Source: Albugo candida
Lineage: Eukaryota; Oomycota; Peronosporomycetes; Albuginales; Albuginaceae
Assembly (NCBI GenBank): GCA_905220665.1
Contig: CAJNAR010000061.1
Span: forward strand, 1-39,324
Length of the DNA: 39,324 nucleotides
Direction of reading: 5' to 3'
This document shows, piece by piece, positions 33,744-39,324 of this stretch (position 1 is the first letter of the stretch; the number at the start of each line of letters is the position of its first letter). Made by a program: the position numbers and the translations under genes. The notes beneath the pieces are model-generated. The model was not told where the DNA came from, made no database searches, and was given only the letters and a program-made list of their open reading frames with translations.

Positions 33744-34157
33744 ATGCTATACAAAATGGATACCTTTAAGAAAATTGCTCTTGTTGCATGTGCATGTGTT
33801 GCATTAAGCAAAGGAAACATCCAAAACGAATCTCCCACAAAGAGGCAGCTGGAACGATCTTCCACAACACCTCACATTCGGGAACCAGTTCCTAAAGATG
33901 CTCAGCCAGTCTTCCGACAATTGACCTATGGTATGGAGGCCGCAATGGTGAACAAGGCTGTAGAAACTGCTCTGCCCATAGCAGCCAGCGCAATCTCTAC
34001 TCTAGCAAAGCCAGCAGTCGGGACCCTTTCTACTACCGATTCTAGCAAAAGTGACTTTCAAAAAGAGCCTTCTCCAAAGCAGCAGTCGCAGCAGCCTGCT
34101 CCCAAGTGTACCGACGATGACGACCAAATACAGCGACCCAGAAAACCTGGCTTTTAG
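33744..34157 (+). CDS. Array copy 26: small secreted protein, 137 aa
   Basis: Protein identical to copy 1; full haplotype B promoter. The upstream spacer 32689-33743 (CGTTTCTTC, five G, CAAAGTCAG, GACACCGC) matches that of copy 30, exactly 5,092 bp downstream. Confidence 0.8.
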   Translation: MLYKMDTFKKIALVACACVALSKGNIQNESPTKRQLERSSTTPHIREPVPKDAQPVFRQLTYGMEAAMVNKAVETALPIAASAISTLAKPAVGTLSTTDSSKSDFQKEPSPKQQSQQPAPKCTDDDDQIQRPRKPGF

Positions 34158-35213
34158 TGACCAATACACAAGTGATTAAAGTCCGTAGTGTAGGTAGTTC
34201 AAGCAGCTACGCATGCAAGTCAAACTTTACCGTCTTTCTGTTTTGTGTAATACATACTACGTTTTTCCTATCATCCAATTGACGTCGTTCCTTCATCTAC
34301 ATGTCTGATGTGATGATGCTTGTTTACTCCAAACCGTCCAAACCACAGGGGGGCAAGTTGCTTCGTGATTTATTGTCAAAGCAATATCGCGATGTGCTCA
34401 CTAGATAATCAACACCACAGGAAGCCAACTTCATAATCGAATCCGTATGAAGTGGGTACAAACTTACGCCTTACTTCTCTAAAGTCCGCTGTTGCCTTAG
34501 TAACGTGCTTTGTTTACTATCATAAGCATCCGTCGATTGTCTTGCTTTGAACATTCGTGCAACTGTAAATACAAATTCAGATGTTTCGGATTGCGCCGAC
34601 CAATCGAAAACTTGACACCGCTTCGTTAAAACAATCCAAAAGGACAACCGGGAAGCGTGCTTTTAGCATGCGATGCTCATGAAAATAGAGGATTGCACAA
34701 CCACTTCTCAACACAAGACAGACATGCTCGAGGCTTGGTCAACCAGAGTGACATATTTCTGATCAGTCTAATCAAATCTACACCCTCTAGTAGAAAGAAA
34801 ATTCATATCAACAATGCGATGCGAAAGAATCCTTCAGCCTAGTCACAGTTAGCTCAGTTCTAGATGGCCAGACAGCCAGGAGAATCATTATTTTCGGAGC
34901 ATGTTAGAAAGCTAGGGTAGACGTATCATAGAACATCTATTGAGATAGAGAAACGTTAGCTCAATTCTTTTTTGACCGATCAAGAATACATACGTTAACG
35001 ATCAATCTTGCGGTATAGTGCATATGCGTTGACCATCATTTATAGCTTCTTATTTTCTTGAGAAGCTTCTCTACAGACGGAATGACATGTTCGAGTCGGT
35101 GCGATTCTCATCCCTGCTGTAGTGTAAAGTTATCTCCTATAAATTTGGGCTTCCACTAATTTCCAGCTTCTCAAATCTCAATTCGACTCACACAAAACAC
35201 TTGAAACCCACAA

Positions 35214-35627
35214 ATGCTATACAAAATGGATACCTTTAAGAAAATTGCTCTTGTTGCATGTGCATGTGTTGCATTAAGCAAAGGAAACATCCAAAACGAA
35301 TCTCCCACAAAGAGGCAGCTGGAACGATCTTCCACAACACCTCACATTCGGGAACCAGTTCCTAAAGATGCTCAGCCAGTCTTCCGACAATTGACCTATG
35401 GTATGGAGGCCGCAATGGTGAACAAGGCTGTAGAAACTGCTCTGCCCATAGCAGCCAGCGCAATCTCTACTCTAGCAAAGCCAGCAGTCGGGACCCTTTC
35501 TACTACCGATTCTAGCAAAAGTGACTTTCAAAAAGAGCCTTCTCCAAAGCAGCAGTCGCAGCAGCCTGCTCCCAAGTGTACCGACGATGACGACCAAATA
35601 CAGCGACCCAGAAAACCTGGCTTTTAG
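35214..35627 (+). CDS. Array copy 27: small secreted protein, 137 aa
   Basis: Protein identical to copy 1; full haplotype B promoter. The upstream spacer 34158-35213 has CCAAACCGTCC, six G and GGACAACCGG, as before copies 20 and 21, but these are joined to a B promoter instead of A. It is another recombinant combination. Confidence 0.8.
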   Translation: MLYKMDTFKKIALVACACVALSKGNIQNESPTKRQLERSSTTPHIREPVPKDAQPVFRQLTYGMEAAMVNKAVETALPIAASAISTLAKPAVGTLSTTDSSKSDFQKEPSPKQQSQQPAPKCTDDDDQIQRPRKPGF

Positions 35628-36683
35628 TGACCAATACACAAGTGATTAAAGTCCGTAGTGTAGGTAGTTCAAGCAGCTACGCATGCAAGTCAAACTTTAC
35701 CGTCTTTCTGTTTTGTGTAATACATACTACGTTTTTCCTATCATCCAATTGACGTCGTTCCTTCATCTACATGTCTGATGTGATGATGCTTGTTTACTCC
35801 AAACCGTCCAAACCACAGGGGGGCAAGTTGCTTCGTGATTTATTGTCAAAGCAATATCGCGATGTGCTCACTAGATAATCAACACCACAGGAAGCCAACT
35901 TCATAATCGAATCCGTATGAAGTGGGTACAAACTTACGCCTTACTTCTCTAAAGTCCGCTGTTGCCTTAGTAACGTGCTTTGTTTACTATCATAAGCATC
36001 CGTCGATTGTCTTGCTTTGAACATTCGTGCAACTGTAAATACAAATTCAGATGTTTCGGATTGCGCCGACCAATCGAAAACTTGACACCGCTTCGTTAAA
36101 ACAATCCAAAAGGACAACTGGGAAGCGTGCTTTTAGCATGCGATGCTCATGAAAATAGAGGATTGCACAACCACTTCTCAACACAAGACAGACATGCTCG
36201 AGGCTTGGTCAACCAGAGTGACATATTTCTGATCAGTCTAATCAAATCTACACCCTCTAGTAGAAAGAAAATTCATATCAACAATGCGATGCGAAAGAAT
36301 CCTTCAGCCTAGTCACAGTTAGCTCAGTTCTAGATGGCCAGACAGCCAGGAGAATCATTACTTTCTGAGCATATAAGAAAGCTAGGGTAGACGTATCATA
36401 GAACATCTATTGAGATAGAGAAACGTTAGCTCAATTCTTTTATGACCGATCAAGAATACATACGTTAACGATCAATCGTGCGGTATAGTGCATATGCGTT
36501 GACTATCATGTATAGCTTCTTATTTTCTTGAAAAGCTTCTCTACAGACGGAATGACATGTTCGAGTCGGTGCGATTCTCATCCCTGCTGTAGTGTAAAGT
36601 TATCTCCTATAAATTTGGGCTTCCACTAATTTCCAGCTTCTCAAATCTCAATTCGACTCACACAAAACACTTGAAACCCACAA

Positions 36684-37073
36684 ATGCTATACAAAATGGA
36701 TACCTTTAAGAAAATTGCTCTTGTTGCATGTGCATGTGTTGCATTAAGCAAAGGAAACATCCAAAACGAATCTCCCACAAAGAGGCAGCTGGAACGATCT
36801 TCCACAACACCTCACATTCGGGAACCAGTTCCTAAAGATGCTCAGCCAGTCTTCCGACAATTGACCTATGGTATGGAGGCCGCAATGGTGAACAAGGCTG
36901 TAGAAACTGCTCTGCCCATAGCAGCCAGCGCAATCTCTACTCTAGCAAAGCCAGCAGTCGGGACCCTTTCTACTACCGATTCTAGCAAAAGTGACTTTCA
37001 AAAAGAGCCTTCTCCAAAGCAGCAGTCGCAGCAGCCTGCTCCCAAGTGTACCGACGATACAAAGCTAGGGTAG
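36684..37073 (+). CDS. Array copy 28: short-tail variant, 129 aa
   Basis: Same protein and deletion junction (near 37058) as copies 16 and 24. It begins the second higher-order block. Haplotype A promoter. The upstream spacer 35628-36683 has the extra TATA-like element but ordinary TAGAAAG and TCACAG, so it differs from copy 24 upstream and marks where the higher-order repeat match ends. Confidence 0.8.
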   Translation: MLYKMDTFKKIALVACACVALSKGNIQNESPTKRQLERSSTTPHIREPVPKDAQPVFRQLTYGMEAAMVNKAVETALPIAASAISTLAKPAVGTLSTTDSSKSDFQKEPSPKQQSQQPAPKCTDDTKLG

Positions 37074-37366
37074 ACGTATCATAGAACATCTATTGAGATA
37101 GAGAAACGTTAGCTCAATTCTTTTTTGACCGATCAAGAATACATACGTTAACGATCAATCTTGCGGTATAGTGCATATGCGTTGACCATCATTTATAGCT
37201 TCTTATTTTCTTGAAAAGCTTCTCTACAGACGGAATGACATGTTCGAGTCGGTGCGATTCTCATCCCTGCTGTAGTGTAAAGTTATCTCCTATAAATTTG
37301 GGCTTCCACTAATTTCCAGCTTCTCAAATCTCAATTCGACTCACACAAAACACTTGAAACCCACAA

Positions 37367-37780
37367 ATGCTATACAAAATGGATACCTTTAAGAAAATTG
37401 CTCTTGTTGCATGTGCATGTGTTGCATTAAGCAAAGGAAACATCCAAAACGAATCTCCCACAAAGAGGAAGCTGGAACGATCTTCCACAACACCTCACAT
37501 TCGGGAACCAGTTCCTAAAGATGCTCAGCCAGTCTTCCGACAATTGACCTATGGTATGGAGGCCGCAATGGTGAACAAGGCTGTAGAAACTGCTCTGCCC
37601 ATAGCAGCCAGCGCAATCTCTACTCTAGCAAAGCCAGCAGTCGGGACCCTTTCTACTACCGATTCTAGCAAAAGTGACTTTCAAAAAGAGCCTTCTCCAA
37701 AGCAGCAGTCGCAGCAGCCTGCTCCCAAGTGTACCGACGATGACGACCAAATACAGCGACCCAGAAAACCTGGCTTTTAG
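37367..37780 (+). CDS. Array copy 29: Q35K variant, 137 aa
   Basis: Same protein as copies 17 and 25. Second member of the compact pair with copy 28, separated by 293 bp (37074-37366). The promoter is B distally, GAAAAGC proximally. Confidence 0.8.
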   Translation: MLYKMDTFKKIALVACACVALSKGNIQNESPTKRKLERSSTTPHIREPVPKDAQPVFRQLTYGMEAAMVNKAVETALPIAASAISTLAKPAVGTLSTTDSSKSDFQKEPSPKQQSQQPAPKCTDDDDQIQRPRKPGF

Positions 37781-38835
37781 TGACCAATACACAAGTGATT
37801 AAAGTCCGTAGTGTAGGTAGTTCAAGCAGCTACGCATGCAAGTCAAACTTTACCGTCTTTCTGTTTTGTGTAATACATACTACGTTTTTCCTATCATCCA
37901 ATTGACGTCGTTTCTTCATCTACATGTCTGATGTGATGATGCTTGTTTACTCCATACCGTCCAAACCACAGGGGGCAAGTTGCTTCGTGATTTATTGTCA
38001 GAGCAATATCGCGATGTGCTCACTAGATAATCAACACCACAGGAAGCCAACTTCATAATCGAATCCGTATGAAGTGGGTACAAACTTACGCCTTACTTCT
38101 CTAAAGTCCGCTGTTGCCTTAGTAACGTGCTTTGTTTACTATCATAAGCATCCGTCGATTGTCTTGCTTTGAACATTCGTGCAACTGTAAATACAAAGTC
38201 AGATGTTTCGGATTGCGCCGACCAATCGAAAACTTGACACCGCTTCGTTAAAACAATCCAAAAGGACAACTGGGAAGCGTGCTTTTAGCATGCGATGCTC
38301 ATGAAAATAGAGGATTGCACAACCACTTCTCAACACAAGACAGACATGCTCGAGGCTTGGTCAACCAGAGTGACATATTTCTGATCAGTCTAATCAAATC
38401 TACACCCTCTAGTAGAAAGAAAATTCATATCAACAATGCGATGCGAAAGAATCCTTCAGCCTAGTCACAGTTAGCTCAGTTCTAGATGGCCAGACAGCCA
38501 GGAGAATCATTATTTTCGGAGCATGTTAGAAAGCTAGGGTAGACGTATCATAGAACATCTATTGAGATAGAGAAACGTTAGCTCAATTCTTTTTTGACCG
38601 ATCAAGAATACATACGTTAACGATCAATCTTGCGGTATAGTGCATATGCGTTGACCATCATTTATAGCTTCTTATTTTCTTGAGAAGCTTCTCTACAGAC
38701 GGAATGACATGTTCGAGTCGGTGCGATTCTCATCCCTGCTGTAGTGTAAAGTTATCTCCTATAAATTTGGGCTTCCACTAATTTCCAGCTTCTCAAATCT
38801 CAATTCGACTCACACAAAACACTTGAAACCCACAA

Positions 38836-39249
38836 ATGCTATACAAAATGGATACCTTTAAGAAAATTGCTCTTGTTGCATGTGCATGTGTTGCATTAAG
38901 CAAAGGAAACATCCAAAACGAATCTCCCACAAAGAGGCAGCTGGAACGATCTTCCACAACACCTCACATTCGGGAACCAGTTCCTAAAGATGCTCAGCCA
39001 GTCTTCCGACAATTGACCTATGGTATGGAGGCCGCAATGGTGAACAAGGCTGTAGAAACTGCTCTGCCCATAGCAGCCAGCGCAATCTCTACTCTAGCAA
39101 AGCCAGCAGTCGGGACCCTTTCTACTACCGATTCTAGCAAAAGTGACTTTCAAAAAGAGCCTTCTCCAAAGCAGCAGTCGCAGCAGCCTGCTCCCAAGTG
39201 TACCGACGATGACGACCAAATACAGCGACCCAGAAAACCTGGCTTTTAG
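38836..39249 (+). CDS. Array copy 30: small secreted protein, 137 aa
   Basis: Protein identical to copy 1; full haplotype B promoter. The upstream spacer 37781-38835 corresponds to that of copy 26. It is the last gene in view: the window ends 75 bp after its stop, inside the usual 3' segment, with no sign of the array terminating. Confidence 0.8.
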   Translation: MLYKMDTFKKIALVACACVALSKGNIQNESPTKRQLERSSTTPHIREPVPKDAQPVFRQLTYGMEAAMVNKAVETALPIAASAISTLAKPAVGTLSTTDSSKSDFQKEPSPKQQSQQPAPKCTDDDDQIQRPRKPGF

Positions 39250-39324
39250 TGACCAATACACAAGTGATTAAAGTCCGTAGTGTAGGTAGTTCAAGCAGCT
39301 ACGCATGCAAGTCAAACTTTACCG

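Larger units (their letters stand above)
31592..36683 (+). repeat. Higher-order repeat block of 5,092 bp (copies 24-27), restarting at 36684
   Basis: Gene starts 31592, 32275 and 33744 recur at 36684, 37367 and 38836, each offset by exactly 5,092 bp. The sequence of variants is the same: short-tail gene, 683-bp step, Q35K gene, standard gene with B promoter and CAAAGTCAG spacer. The second block is cut by the window end. A block of the same length (20631-25722) holds a similar arrangement but differs at several spacer sites, so it is an older relative. Confidence 0.85.
284..39324 (+). repeat. Tandem array of ~1,470-bp gene-bearing units (30 gene copies, right edge not reached)
   Basis: Successive gene starts are 1,467-1,470 bp apart in 21 of 29 intervals. 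The remaining intervals are 1,460, 1,448, 1,133, 683 (three times), 673 and 401 bp, each explained by a visible deletion. The 1,469/1,470 difference is mainly a run of five or six G in the spacer (CAGGGGGCAAG or CAGGGGGGCAAG). All units point the same way and are nearly identical, with no transposase, reverse transcriptase, terminal inverted repeats or target duplications at the edge. The array therefore looks like gene amplification by unequal exchange rather than a mobile element. Private changes in several units show that these, at least, are separate copies. Confidence 0.97.

Noticed and set aside
284..39324. Transposon, satellite or CRISPR explanation of the periodicity
   Set aside because: No transposase or polymerase, no terminal repeats or target duplications; the unit carries a gene with its own promoter, and the repeats are far too long and lack spacers for CRISPR.

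Overview
The window is almost entirely one head-to-tail tandem array. A unit of about 1,469-1,470 bp, carrying a single intronless gene for a small, apparently secreted protein, is repeated on the + strand from about position 284 to the end of the window. I count 30 gene copies: 22 encode 137 residues (19 identical proteins plus 3 with one substitution, Q35K), one encodes 142, one 134, four 129 with an altered C-terminus, and two are truncated (75 and 82 residues). There is no second gene family, RNA gene, transposon or CRISPR array that I can support. Positions 1-283 are unique flank, so the left edge of the array is in view. The right edge is not: the window ends 75 bases after the last stop codon. 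Organism: the sequence points to a eukaryote, most probably a filamentous fungus, with an oomycete or other eukaryote as alternatives. Each gene has its own TATA box (TATAAAT, 76 bp before the first ATG), a pyrimidine-rich then A/C-rich leader free of upstream ATGs, a CAAAATGG start context and no bacterial ribosome-binding site. This is inference from promoter style; I do not recognise the protein or the species. Layout: 1-283 flank; 284-12569 eight intact regular units; 12570-12797 a copy with a 337-bp internal deletion; 13703-15598 two units, the second with a rewritten C-terminus; 16618-17691 a compact, rearranged stretch with three gene starts spaced 673 and 401 bp apart; 17692-30536 mostly regular units containing one compact pair (20631/21314); 30537-39324 a higher-order structure in which a 5,092-bp block (short pair plus two regular units) begins at 31592 and starts again at 36684. 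Spacers carry about twenty recurrent variant sites that define two promoter haplotypes: A (TTTATGACC, CGTGCGG, GACTATCATGT, GAAAAGC) and B (TTTTTGACC, CTTGCGG, GACCATCATTT, GAGAAGC). Some units are A/B mosaics, as expected from unequal crossing-over and gene conversion. Coding sequence is far more uniform than spacer. How it works together: every unit looks like a self-contained expression cassette, so the likely outcome is high dosage of one secreted protein of unknown function. An effector-like role is possible because of the signal peptide, the KR/RQLER segment and the extreme amplification, but nothing in the sequence proves it.
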